Source of the DNA: an uncultured Collinsella sp.
GTDB taxonomy: Bacteria; Actinomycetota; Coriobacteriia; Coriobacteriales; Coriobacteriaceae
Direction of reading: 5' to 3'
Assembly: GCA_902464175.1 (NCBI GenBank)
Contig: CABQHZ010000004.1
Location: forward strand, 1-35,884
Length of the DNA stretch: 35,884 bases
The translations under genes and the position numbers were made by a program. Each line of letters begins with the position of its first letter. Positions within the stretch are counted from its first letter, which is position 1. Under the pieces are notes generated by a model. The model was not told where the DNA came from, searched no databases, and worked only from the letters and a program-made list of their open reading frames with translations. This document shows positions 18,437-27,004 of the stretch, piece after piece.

Positions 18437-19681
18437 ATGGAATGTCCTTATTGCGGTGCATTATTGCCCGATGACGCTAGTTTTTGCTCCGAGTGTGGAT
18501 CGCCTCTTGCCGATGCCGCGCCGGCGGCGTCGGCCCCCGAAGATCCCTACACCACACCCCAGACCGTGTCGCAGAGTCCGGCCTTTTCGTGGCGAGATGG
18601 CGAGGCAGCCACGGCGGCAACGGTGGAATTGCCCAAAACGGATGACGCGCCGCTAGCCGATTCGCAGCCGACGCCGAGTTCTGCCGCGCCTGAGCCCACC
18701 GCGCCCGAGCCCGACCCCGCTGCCACCCGTGTAGCCGATCCCTTGTCAGACTTTGGCACCACGATCGATGACGTGGAGACCCAGCCGGCATACCATGCCG
18801 ATCTTGATTCCACGCCGCTCAGCGAGGAGGAGCAGCTCGAGCAAGACCGCGAGAGCCTCAAGACCGCCAAGGCGGAGTACAAGCTGGCACGTAAGCGCCT
18901 GGGCAAGTCGTATGCTCCCGCCATCGCTGCAGGCGTTATTGTCGTTGCTGCCTTGTGTGCGGGAGCCTGTTGGGCGGGCTATTCCTACGGCTTGGCTCAC
19001 CCGCAAAACACCGAGCAGATCCAAAAGCTCAAGGAGCAGCTTGAATCTTCCAAGGACGAGCTCAAAAAGACGCAAGACGATCTCGACCAGACCAAGGCAG
19101 ATCTAAAGGATGCTAAGGCGGAGCTCAAGACCGCAAGCAAGAACGGCGAGGACGCCAGCTCCGATGCCGAGGGCTCTTCCACGACGGGCAATGCGACCTC
19201 GTCGACCACCACGACCTCTGGTAGCACAGCGAAGCTCAACATCGATAAGCCCACGAGCTTTGCCAACACCACGTGGCGGGGAGCGCTTAAGGAGACGGGC
19301 AACTCTTGGGGCCATACTTGCTACGGCGCGAGCAAAAACGACCTCGTGATCGTTTTTAAGAGCATCAGCGATTCCGGCGAAGCGGTCGCGGATATTTCCG
19401 CCACACTGCATGCGCACGATACCTATAACGCCGAAAAAACCGTCTCCCAGTCCGACGGTGATGTCTATCGCACCTATACGGACGTCACCGGAACGTTTGT
19501 CAGGAACAAGGGCTTTGAGTTCTCGCTTCCCGTCGAGGAGGAAGGCTGCGACCTTACGGTGGCGGGTGTGCCAAAAAAGAAGAACGGCAAGTACTACCTG
19601 AATACCACGGTCGAATCGGGGGACGGTGCCGTTAACATGGGAACGCGCATTACGGATTCCTTTGAGCTTTTGATCTCCTAG
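18437..19681 (+). CDS. Zinc-ribbon, coiled-coil membrane protein, 414 aa
   Basis: A modular protein: an N-terminal zinc ribbon with C3, C6, C17 and C20 (CPYCGALL...FCSECG); a Pro/Ala/acidic linker to about 125; a charged helix; one membrane segment at about 160-186; a heptad-rich coiled coil at about 191-236; a Ser/Thr-rich stalk (240-264); and an outside domain of about 140 residues. The zinc ribbon would be cytoplasmic and the C-terminal domain external, a layout suited to passing information across the membrane. The frame opens at 18365, but the ATG at 18437 has GAGAGG 9 bp upstream and starts exactly at the ribbon. It is transcribed alone and ends in a strong terminator. Confidence 0.85.
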   Translation: MECPYCGALLPDDASFCSECGSPLADAAPAASAPEDPYTTPQTVSQSPAFSWRDGEAATAATVELPKTDDAPLADSQPTPSSAAPEPTAPEPDPAATRVADPLSDFGTTIDDVETQPAYHADLDSTPLSEEEQLEQDRESLKTAKAEYKLARKRLGKSYAPAIAAGVIVVAALCAGACWAGYSYGLAHPQNTEQIQKLKEQLESSKDELKKTQDDLDQTKADLKDAKAELKTASKNGEDASSDAEGSSTTGNATSSTTTTSGSTAKLNIDKPTSFANTTWRGALKETGNSWGHTCYGASKNDLVIVFKSISDSGEAVADISATLHAHDTYNAEKTVSQSDGDVYRTYTDVTGTFVRNKGFEFSLPVEEEGCDLTVAGVPKKKNGKYYLNTTVESGDGAVNMGTRITDSFELLIS

Positions 19682-19703
19682 TGCTGCCTGTATGCGATGC
19701 GTG

Positions 19704-19756
19704 AAGCGGTGGCGGGTGCGGCTTTATCGAGAGCTGCGTCCGCCACCGCTTTTTTC
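19704..19756 (+). terminator. Intrinsic terminator after the zinc-ribbon gene
   Basis: GCGGTGGCGG at about 19706-19715 pairs with CCGCCACCGC at about 19740-19749, followed by six T residues. It begins about 23 bp after the stop and lies between two converging genes. Confidence 0.9.
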
Positions 19757-19797
19757 ATGCGGGGGGGTCTATTGACCGGCCTTGGTATTGCCGCCGG

Positions 19798-21045
19798 CTA
19801 AAGCATGCCGGCGGATGCGATGGCGAGTATAACCACTATCACCACAAAGGCGACGATCACCATCGTGAGTGCCATCGAACGTTGACGCTTGACGGCGAGG
19901 CGCGCGCGACGCATGGACTCGGCGCTGCGGACCGTCTCGGTGGATGGGGTTGGCCGAGACGCGGGCTGCGCGCTTGCAATCGTGCGGGCGGGGGTGGTGG
20001 CGTCTACCAAGGCGGTAGCACTGCCGCGATCCGCCACGGGCCGGCGCTTTCGCGGTGCTCCCGTGCGGGCAAAGGGCTCAAGGCGCGCCGCGAGTTCGTT
20101 TGCCGAAGGACGAGAGCCTTGCGATACCGCCAGGCAGGCCATAATCGCTTTGACCAAGCCCTGCTCGCGGGGATTTGCGGGAGCAAGGGGCTGGGGCTCT
20201 ACGGTGCGCTTGAGGCGCGCGTGGTCTCCGGAGCGCCTGAGCTCCGCCTCAAAGGGCGCGTGCCCGCAATAAAGCTCGTAGAGGATGCTACCCAACGCAT
20301 AGATGTCGACGGCAGGATTGTCGCGAGTGCCGGGGTCGGCCTTAAAGCGCTCCAGCATTTCGGGTGCCGCGTATGCCGGCGTGGCGCCGCGAAAGGCGTT
20401 GACGTCGACGGTAAAGGAAAAGTCCGGTTTAACGAGCTTGGCACTGCCCATATCGATCAGGCAGATGTCAAAATAGCCGCTCGACACCTGCTCCTCGAGC
20501 GGGATGCGATCGTGACGCAGCATGATGTTGCGCATGGAGAGGTCACGGTGGACAAAGGGCGTGTCGAGCGATTGCGTGGACAAGATGATCTTGAGCACGC
20601 TCAGGCCCAGCGCAGCGACGATATCGCCGGGGCAGGTTGCAGCCCCATCACTCAGAGCGGGCCGTGCATCAAGAAGCGAGACGCCGTCAACCCATTCCAT
20701 AAGCAGCGCCGGGGTGCCGTCTGCCGTGTAACCAAAGCCGTACACATCGGGAAAACCCCTTAGGTTGGATACGACGGAGAGCGTGCGGTACTCCTCTTCC
20801 AAGGTTTCCCGGTTGAGCTGTTCTTGCTCGGGCTGGGCGTCGGGGCGCGGCATTTTAAGTGCAAGCTCAAAGGCGCGATCGCCGCTTTGGACGCGGCGGA
20901 CATAGGCGTTGCCGCCAAAGCCGCCCTTTTGCGGCGGGACGAGAAGCGTGCAAAAGCGACGCCGTGCCGCAGCCTGCTCGCGCTCGGAGAGCAGTGCTGG
21001 CGTATGAAACTTGACGAGTCGAACTTCTTCGTAAGAACCGGTCAT
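19798..21045 (-). CDS. Tail-anchored Ser/Thr protein kinase, 415 aa
   Basis: A Hanks-type kinase fills about residues 40-325: glycine loop GGFGGNAYV, K64 in ALKMP, catalytic HRDLSMRN (D168), DMG with D198 and APE at 227-229. As in the kinase at 15040-17124, Ser replaces the Lys after HRDL and Met replaces Phe in DFG, so the two are paralogues. After a Pro/Thr/Arg-rich linker the chain ends in one membrane segment (about 391-412) with only three residues beyond, so the kinase should face the cytoplasm. It is divergent from the large plus-strand operon, and their shared promoter region carries two TGTTGCGCAACA sites. Confidence 0.9.
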   Translation of the reverse strand: MTGSYEEVRLVKFHTPALLSEREQAAARRRFCTLLVPPQKGGFGGNAYVRRVQSGDRAFELALKMPRPDAQPEQEQLNRETLEEEYRTLSVVSNLRGFPDVYGFGYTADGTPALLMEWVDGVSLLDARPALSDGAATCPGDIVAALGLSVLKIILSTQSLDTPFVHRDLSMRNIMLRHDRIPLEEQVSSGYFDICLIDMGSAKLVKPDFSFTVDVNAFRGATPAYAAPEMLERFKADPGTRDNPAVDIYALGSILYELYCGHAPFEAELRRSGDHARLKRTVEPQPLAPANPREQGLVKAIMACLAVSQGSRPSANELAARLEPFARTGAPRKRRPVADRGSATALVDATTPARTIASAQPASRPTPSTETVRSAESMRRARLAVKRQRSMALTMVIVAFVVIVVILAIASAGML

Positions 21046-21097
21046 GGCGCGCTTTCATCCTTTCTTCCATTTAGCAGGATATGCGCTGACTGCCGCC

Positions 21098-21150
21098 TTC
21101 TGTTGCGCAACATCGACAAATCTGCCACTCGCCAATGTTGCGCAACAGAA
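21098..21150. promoter_or_regulatory. Paired TGTTGCGCAACA operator in divergent promoter
   Basis: Two 16-bp blocks, TTCTGTTGCGCAACAT (21098-21113) and ATGTTGCGCAACAGAA (21135-21150), are exact inverted copies. Each contains the 12-bp perfect palindrome TGTTGCGCAACA. Centres are 35 bp apart. They lie 56 bp upstream of the minus-strand kinase and 90 bp upstream of the plus-strand operon, a position that could control both. The regulator is not identified. Confidence 0.7.
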
Positions 21151-21236
21151 TCGCGCAAAGCGGCGGTAGAAATGAGGCAATAAAAACGCTTGATGACCGG
21201 GATGGCCCCGTTATCCATGAAGAAGGGAACGTGATA

Positions 21237-22712
21237 ATGAGCGGCTCGGTGGGAGATAATTTTGTAGTCGCTGCCGGAATAGCCACTTCACCGCTGGCAG
21301 TGCCATTGGCCCCCGCTGCAATTGTTGCCGGGGCAGCGGCGTTGCGCATAGAGGCGGAGAAGGCCGAGGCAGAAAATGCCGTTAAGGACTATAGACATGG
21401 GCTATTGGACATCAAGTCGCAGATGCTCCTTGAGTTTCCCGATATGGATGAGTCGACACGCGCCGCGTTGGATAGCGTGATTGACGAATATTCGAGGAAA
21501 AACGTGACAGGACCGCTTGTGGGCGAAGAGGTCGTCATGGGTCGGGGTACGGTGACGCGGATTCGAACTGAGGCGGCATTGGCACAGCTTGCGGCGACGC
21601 TTCACACTTTGATCCCGACGCTAACCTTCGATGCCCATGCCCAGCGCAGGGTCGAGATGAGCCAGAGCCGCATCGATGCCGCACAGACGTCCGAAAAGCT
21701 CAGGGCTCAAGGATTGCTAAAGGCAATCGATTACGACATTGCTCGCGACGGTTCCATCGATCTTGAGAAAGCGCTCCTACATATCGCGGATACCGCCGCA
21801 AACTCCTCGACGGGTTCCTTTGAGGACGCAGCTCGCGCGTTTGAGGAGTGGACGGCGCGCATCATCCCGCTTATGCAGGATGAGGTGCTCGACATAGCAC
21901 TGCGAAATCGCCTGGGTGCAAAATTCGAGACCGCCCGCGCCTCGTTTAACGCGCTTGGTCCAGATTCGAGCGAGGAGCAACGCCTTGCCGCCATGAAGAT
22001 TCTCAAGGACTTCGAGCATGTGATGAAGAGTGCCCAGCATGAGTCGAACGAGCTTCATGAGCAGTATGAAGCATACCGACTGCGCGTTGACCTTCTTAAT
22101 GAACGCTACCATCGTCCGACGGTGCTCAGACGGCCTCATGAGATTGAGGATTTGTACGCTGCCGTGGATGCCGCAGACGCTGCGCTTGCCTCGGCGGCTA
22201 AAGACGAATACATCGAGCGCTGTGTTAATGAGGTTATGGCCGAACACGGGGCCGACGTTATTCGCTATGCGGTTATGGACGGGTCGGGCAAGCCGTGGCG
22301 CCTTATCTTCGATACGAACAAGCGCAAAGCGGTTGCCGTCCTTAAGGGGTCGCGTGAACAACAGCTTGTGATGCGGGTGGTCGAGGCAGATCCGTCCGAG
22401 TTTTCGGAAGATCCAGGCAACCCCACTGTCATCAAAGATATGAAAGCCCAGACCCAGGCGACGGTTGACAAAGTCGTTCAAGATCAAGTTGAGTTTTGCG
22501 ACTTCTACCAGCAGTTTAAGGAGGACCTTAAAGAGCGCGGCGTCATTGTTGCGTCCGATGCTCCCGGCCATTTTGTCCGACCTGCCGATCCTCAGACCGC
22601 CGTCGAGATTCACCCGCACGATTACGTGCCGCCCGCGCCGTCTGCGGATGCGGAACGTCGTCTGCGCAACCGTCGTCAAGCAAGCCAGCTCAAGCAAAGG
22701 GAAATGAGGTAA
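21237..22712 (+). CDS. Unknown 491-aa protein, N-terminal hydrophobic segment, helical
   Basis: First gene of the long plus-strand operon. I do not recognise a family. Residues about 9-37 are hydrophobic and Ala/Val-rich (GIATSPLAVPLAPAAIVAGA) and could insert in the membrane. Most of the rest is charged and helical, with long stretches likely to form coiled coils (for example 40-60 and the ARASFNALGPDSSEEQRL region), and no Cys-rich or catalytic motif. The tail is basic (RRLRNRRQASQLKQREMR). The frame opens at 21135 inside the operator, but the ATG at 21237 follows AGAAGGG and is preferred. The next gene starts 3 bp after the stop. Confidence 0.75.
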   Translation: MSGSVGDNFVVAAGIATSPLAVPLAPAAIVAGAAALRIEAEKAEAENAVKDYRHGLLDIKSQMLLEFPDMDESTRAALDSVIDEYSRKNVTGPLVGEEVVMGRGTVTRIRTEAALAQLAATLHTLIPTLTFDAHAQRRVEMSQSRIDAAQTSEKLRAQGLLKAIDYDIARDGSIDLEKALLHIADTAANSSTGSFEDAARAFEEWTARIIPLMQDEVLDIALRNRLGAKFETARASFNALGPDSSEEQRLAAMKILKDFEHVMKSAQHESNELHEQYEAYRLRVDLLNERYHRPTVLRRPHEIEDLYAAVDAADAALASAAKDEYIERCVNEVMAEHGADVIRYAVMDGSGKPWRLIFDTNKRKAVAVLKGSREQQLVMRVVEADPSEFSEDPGNPTVIKDMKAQTQATVDKVVQDQVEFCDFYQQFKEDLKERGVIVASDAPGHFVRPADPQTAVEIHPHDYVPPAPSADAERRLRNRRQASQLKQREMR

Positions 22713-22715
22713 ACC

Positions 22716-23699
22716 ATGACATGGGAATGCCCTATCTGTGGTCTTATGAACGATGACGCCCGCGATATGTGCGAGGACTGTGGGACGCCGCGTCCCGCTG
22801 GTGCGGTTCCCGCGCCTTCGACTCCTGCGCCTGCGGTCTCGGCACCCGAGGCGCCAGTTGCCTCGGCGTCCGGCTTTGCTGCCGCGGTCGCTGAGCGTCC
22901 GGCTCCCGCCGTCTATCCTGCAACATCATCGATGGTCGGTGCTTCGCGGACTCAGCGTCCAGCGCCCCAGCAGGCATATCAGGCCGCTCCTGCTCCCACG
23001 CCGCATCCTACCCCCATGCCCGTTCCGCAACCTGCTCCGGTTCCTGCGCCACAGCCGACGCCTGCGCCAATGCCGCAGCCCGCGCCGCAACCCATGGCGA
23101 ATGCTGCAGCTACTCCTGCGCTTACGCTTGCCGATCCGGTTATGGGTGAGCAGCTTCGCCTTACGGACGCCGCGGTGCTTGGGCGCAACGCGTTTCCTTC
23201 TATGGTTTCGAATTTTGCCATGTCCCGGCAGCATGCCAGCGTTCGTTTTGAGCGGGACACATGGATGGTTGCCGATGAGGGGTCCAATAACGGAACGGCT
23301 CTTATGCGTGGCGGCCAGGTCCTCAACTTGGTTCCCGGCGTGGCCCAGCCGATTCATACCGGCGATACACTACTCATTCCGGCTGCGTCTGGCGAATTTG
23401 CCCAATTGCGTCTGACGGTTACTGTGGAGGAACCGCCTGCGGCGCAACCCGTGCAGGCCCAGGCTTGGTCTGTGCCGCAGCCCGCGCCTGCTGCGGCACC
23501 GGTTGTTCCCGCTGCTGGTGAGTCTGCGGGTGTCGAGGGCTGGTTTGTCGAGTGCCCCGAGTGCGGTCGTCTGCATCTCGTTGCTGATGAGCGTGCAAAG
23601 GTTGGGGATGGCTGTGAGGAATGCGGTTGCTCGCTTGCACGCACCTCGGCCGTGTACCGTACGCTCGATCCGGGCGAGGATTACGCCGATGTTCGTTAG
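22716..23699 (+). CDS. Zinc-ribbon / FHA / zinc-ribbon adaptor protein, 327 aa
   Basis: Three folded parts are joined by linkers: an N-terminal zinc finger with C5, C8, C19 and C22 (ECPICGLM...MCEDCGTPRP), a Pro/Ala-rich linker (about 28-130), an FHA domain (about 142-236) with LGRN, SRQH at 170-173 and NNGT at 191-194, a second Pro/Ala linker, and a C-terminal zinc ribbon with C280, C283, C300 and C303. The FHA residues needed to hold phosphothreonine (Arg of LGRN, Ser of SRQH, Asn of NNGT) are all present. It looks like an adaptor bridging phosphorylated partners. Its last 11 bp overlap the radical SAM gene. Confidence 0.88.
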   Translation: MTWECPICGLMNDDARDMCEDCGTPRPAGAVPAPSTPAPAVSAPEAPVASASGFAAAVAERPAPAVYPATSSMVGASRTQRPAPQQAYQAAPAPTPHPTPMPVPQPAPVPAPQPTPAPMPQPAPQPMANAAATPALTLADPVMGEQLRLTDAAVLGRNAFPSMVSNFAMSRQHASVRFERDTWMVADEGSNNGTALMRGGQVLNLVPGVAQPIHTGDTLLIPAASGEFAQLRLTVTVEEPPAAQPVQAQAWSVPQPAPAAAPVVPAAGESAGVEGWFVECPECGRLHLVADERAKVGDGCEECGCSLARTSAVYRTLDPGEDYADVR

Positions 23700-24285
23700 C
23701 CATGTGCTTGCCCCCGTCGTCTCGCTGGGTCCGGGAGAACGTATTGTTGTCTGGACCGCGGGTTGCTCAAAGCATTGTGCCGGATGTATTTCGCCCCAAT
23801 GGCGCGACCAGTTGCCCGAGCAGGATGTTGACGTTGATGGGCTTGCGCAGATGTTGCTCGATACGGCGCGCGAGCATGGCGTGCACCGGCTGACGGTTTC
23901 GGGTGGAGATCCGCTCGAGCAGGCATCGGAGCTCATGAAGCTGCTGTCAATAATCCGCGGCGCTTACGACGACATTCTCGTTTACACCGGCTTCACGCTC
24001 GAAGAGCTGCCGCGGGCGATCGGCACGGACGTGTGGGAGGCGCTTAAGCCCCTCATCGATGTACTGATTGACGGTCCGTACGTAGACGAGCTTAACGTGC
24101 CCGACTGCGCGCTGCGCGGCTCGACTAACCAGCGCGTGATCTTCCTGAGCGACCGCCCACACGATGATTACGACCAGTATCTTCAGCAGCCCCGCCAGCT
24201 TCAAAACTATGTCCAGGACGGCACGGTTATCACCGTTGGTATTGCCGACCGTTACCACCATGAATTCTCTGCCAAGGAGGTATAA
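23689..24285 (+). CDS. NrdG-like radical SAM protein, 198 aa
   Basis: The 4Fe-4S cluster motif is GCSKHCAGC (C26, C30, C33), in the C-x3-C-x2-C form with the WTAGCSKHCAGCISPQW context of anaerobic ribonucleotide-reductase-activating proteins. A TVSGGDPLEQ block near 62-72 is the usual SAM-binding glycine strand. NrdG proteins make a glycyl radical on their partner NrdD using S-adenosylmethionine. No NrdD or other glycyl-radical enzyme is in this window, so the substrate here is unknown and may belong to the cluster. The frame opens at 23503, but the ATG at 23689 has a GAGGA site and overlaps the FHA gene by 11 bp, suggesting coupling. The next gene starts 3 bp after the stop. Confidence 0.85.
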   Translation: MFVSHVLAPVVSLGPGERIVVWTAGCSKHCAGCISPQWRDQLPEQDVDVDGLAQMLLDTAREHGVHRLTVSGGDPLEQASELMKLLSIIRGAYDDILVYTGFTLEELPRAIGTDVWEALKPLIDVLIDGPYVDELNVPDCALRGSTNQRVIFLSDRPHDDYDQYLQQPRQLQNYVQDGTVITVGIADRYHHEFSAKEV

Positions 24286-24288
24286 CAC

Positions 24289-26244
24289 ATGGCAACTGAT
24301 TTCGAGCGCCAATCCTGGCAGCGCGAGATGCTCAACTTTAAAGGAGTGAAGAGCCTCTTTATCCTTGAGGGCAACGTTAACGACAAGTATCCCGATGTGG
24401 TTGACGGCGGGCTCCAGTTTTCGGAGCTTGCCGAGGTTGTGCGCGGCCTTTTCGAAGACGCCAATGGCTCAGTTGAGTACAACGTGGCATATTTCGATCC
24501 CATCCAGCTGTTTTCGAGCAGTATGGGCAATGTCGATTGCAAGCGCCTGGTGTCGCTGGCTCATGATGAGGCTTCCAAAAGCGACGACCGCATGATGGAG
24601 GCGAACGCCTGCATCGCCGATGGTCGCCAAGCATATGCCACCGAGCAGTCGAGCCTGCCTTCATACGGCGAGGTCATTCGCTCTATGTTGCGCCTTAAAT
24701 ACAATGACAACCCCGATGGTGGCACCGAGGCCAAGCCGCTTTGTGTGATCGTCAACATGGCGTCGCGCCTGCTCGCATCCTCGACCGGTCTTATGCCCGA
24801 CGAGACGCAGTTTTTCCTCAACTTGTACCTTGGCGCCAGCAAAGCACGCCTTATTAACCGCACGGCTGTCAACACGCTCATTCTGGTAACGGATAACGTG
24901 CGCAACCTGCCCGTGTGGTTTATCGAGGAGAATCCCTTCCTACGCACCATCACGCTGCCGCATCCCGACCGTGACATGCGCGAAGCCTATATCCAGAGCA
25001 AGTTTGGCTTTGGCGAGGCACTGTCCGATTCCGATGACCGCGCGGTGCGTCGCTTTATCGACACCACCGACGGTATGAGCGTTAAGGAGCTTGAGGGCTT
25101 GCAACGCATGTATCAGCGCGATATGCAAAACCCCGATGCTTCCATTGAGGCCATCCTTCCCAAGCTCGTCGACGTGTATAAGTACGGTTTTCGCGAGAAC
25201 AAATGGCAGCAGATGTTCGAGAAGCTCGAAGAGGATCCCGAGGAAAAGATCAAACGCCGCGTGAAGGGTCAGGACGAGGCCGTCGAGAAGGCCGTCACCG
25301 TGCTCAAGCGCTCCGTCATGGGCCTTTCGGGTGCCACCCATTCGTCTGGCTCCAAGCCCAAGGGCGTCCTGTTTTTGAGCGGCCCCACTGGTACCGGTAA
25401 GACCGAGATCGTTAAGGCCATCACCGAACTTCTCTTTGGCGATGAGCGCAGCATGCTTCGTTTTGATATGTCCGAGTACGGTGCCGAGAACTCCGACCAA
25501 AAGCTCTTCGGCGCTCCTCCGGGATACGTGGGCTATGCCGAGGGCGGCCAGCTCACCAACGCCGTCAAGGCCAATCCGTTCTCGGTGGTTCTTTTCGACG
25601 AGATTGAGAAGGCCGCGCCGAGCATTATGGATAAGTTCCTGCAGATCCTCGAAGACGGCCGCCTGACCGATGGCCAGGGCAATACCGTGTACTTCTCTGA
25701 GACGGTCATCTTCTTTACGAGCAACATCGGCTTTTCAAAGATTGAAATCGATGCGCAGGGCAATGAGGTGCGTAATACCATCGCGCCCAACACGCCCTAT
25801 AACGAGATCTGTGAGCGCGTGCGCACCGAGATGGATCGCGAGTTTAAGCCCGAGTTCTTGGGCCGTATCGGCGACAACGTGGTTATCTTCAACTTTATCG
25901 ACGATGCCGTGGCGCTTCAGATTCTCAATTCCAAGATCGATGCCGTTAACCGCAACGTGCATAAAGCGCAGCCCGATATTACGGTTGAGGCGACCGATGC
26001 TGCCCGCGAACTGCTGCACTCCATTGCCATGACGGACGCCGTCAAGGCAAAGGGCGGCCGTGGCATTGGCAACCTAGTGGAGAGCGGCTACCTTAACGGA
26101 CTTTCCGACTTTTTGTTTGAACACCGCGCCGAGTGGCGTGGCCGTCCCGGCATGGTGGCACGCGCCGTGCCGCAGGGCGAGGGCGACGATGCGCATATCG
26201 CATTTGAGCTCGTGCCCGGATCGATGGGAGGCGATTGGCGATGA
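24289..26244 (+). CDS. AAA+ ATPase, ClpB-D2-like, 651 aa
   Basis: Residues about 318-615 form one full AAA+ module like the second ring of ClpA/ClpB: Walker A GPTGTGKT (365-372), pore loop GYVG (412-415), Walker B LFDE (D437, E438), sensor TSN (477-479), arginine finger R526 in FLGRIGD and sensor 2 R591 in GGRGIGN. The pore loop suggests threading of polypeptides. The first 310 residues look like a degenerate AAA-type region lacking Walker A (LCVIVNMASRLL near 151 and NTLILVTDN near 195 resemble Walker B and sensor strands). No ClpP-docking tripeptide is obvious. AAGGAGG lies before the ATG. The stop codon overlaps the start of the phosphatase gene (ATGA), so the two should be co-translated. 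Confidence 0.92.
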   Translation: MATDFERQSWQREMLNFKGVKSLFILEGNVNDKYPDVVDGGLQFSELAEVVRGLFEDANGSVEYNVAYFDPIQLFSSSMGNVDCKRLVSLAHDEASKSDDRMMEANACIADGRQAYATEQSSLPSYGEVIRSMLRLKYNDNPDGGTEAKPLCVIVNMASRLLASSTGLMPDETQFFLNLYLGASKARLINRTAVNTLILVTDNVRNLPVWFIEENPFLRTITLPHPDRDMREAYIQSKFGFGEALSDSDDRAVRRFIDTTDGMSVKELEGLQRMYQRDMQNPDASIEAILPKLVDVYKYGFRENKWQQMFEKLEEDPEEKIKRRVKGQDEAVEKAVTVLKRSVMGLSGATHSSGSKPKGVLFLSGPTGTGKTEIVKAITELLFGDERSMLRFDMSEYGAENSDQKLFGAPPGYVGYAEGGQLTNAVKANPFSVVLFDEIEKAAPSIMDKFLQILEDGRLTDGQGNTVYFSETVIFFTSNIGFSKIEIDAQGNEVRNTIAPNTPYNEICERVRTEMDREFKPEFLGRIGDNVVIFNFIDDAVALQILNSKIDAVNRNVHKAQPDITVEATDAARELLHSIAMTDAVKAKGGRGIGNLVESGYLNGLSDFLFEHRAEWRGRPGMVARAVPQGEGDDAHIAFELVPGSMGGDWR

Positions 26245-27002
26245 CGAAGTTTATCGCTGCTGCAAAAACCCAAGCGGGAACCAATCACCCCGTCAACGAG
26301 GACCGTTTGCTTCTTGACGGTAATGTCCTTTGCTATGGCCTGGTGGGCGATAGCGAGCACGAGATGGGCTGCATGGCAGTCTTTGACGGCGTGAGCGAAG
26401 GCGGGCACGGGGCGGCCGCCTCGACGCTCGCTGCTCAGGCGTTTGCACAGGCCGTGCGCGTCTTTGATGCTGATGCCGTTAACACGTTGCGGGACCGTCT
26501 GCGCGTGGCGGGTGAGCGAGCCGAGAACGACGTTGAGTCTTATGCGGCTCGCTACGGTTTGCCCGTGGCCGCGTCCACGGTTGCCGGCCTCATTGTTGCT
26601 CCTGACGGGCACGGTGCAGTTTTTAATGCAGGCGATTCTCGCGTGTACCGACTGCGTGGCGGTGTGCTTGCCGTGCTTAGCTGTGACCACACGCCTGAGC
26701 GGCGCGTGGGCGGCGTTGGCGCTGAATACAGGGATGATGCCGTTTCGCATTGTATTGAGCTCGCGATCGGACTCAACCAGGGCGGTCGCAATCTTGAGGT
26801 CAAGACGACCGTGATGCTTCCGGGCGATCGCTATCTGATCTGTTCCGATGGTATCGATGGGCAGATTGCGCAGGAACGTTTGCAACAGATGCTTGCGAGC
26901 GATTCGACCTGTGCGCAGCTGTGCGAAGAGCTATATGCCGAGGCCCGCGTAAATGGCTCGACGGACGATGCGACGCTAATTGTAATTGAGGTAGGGGAGT
27001 AG
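26241..27002 (+). CDS. PP2C-family Ser/Thr protein phosphatase, 253 aa
   Basis: A compact metal-dependent phosphatase. The family motifs occur in order: NEDR (D21), AVFDGVSEGG (D49-G50), GDSRVYRLRGG, CSDGIDG and STDDATLIVIEV. The metal-binding aspartates are all present, so it should be active. It would remove phosphate from Ser/Thr residues set by the cluster's kinases. The frame opens with a TTG at 26235, but the ATG at 26241 overlaps the preceding stop as ATGA and has GGGAGG about 9 bp upstream. The large kinase gene follows after only 2 bp, so kinase and phosphatase are expressed together. Confidence 0.93.
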   Translation: MTKFIAAAKTQAGTNHPVNEDRLLLDGNVLCYGLVGDSEHEMGCMAVFDGVSEGGHGAAASTLAAQAFAQAVRVFDADAVNTLRDRLRVAGERAENDVESYAARYGLPVAASTVAGLIVAPDGHGAVFNAGDSRVYRLRGGVLAVLSCDHTPERRVGGVGAEYRDDAVSHCIELAIGLNQGGRNLEVKTTVMLPGDRYLICSDGIDGQIAQERLQQMLASDSTCAQLCEELYAEARVNGSTDDATLIVIEVGE

Positions 27003-27004
27003 TC

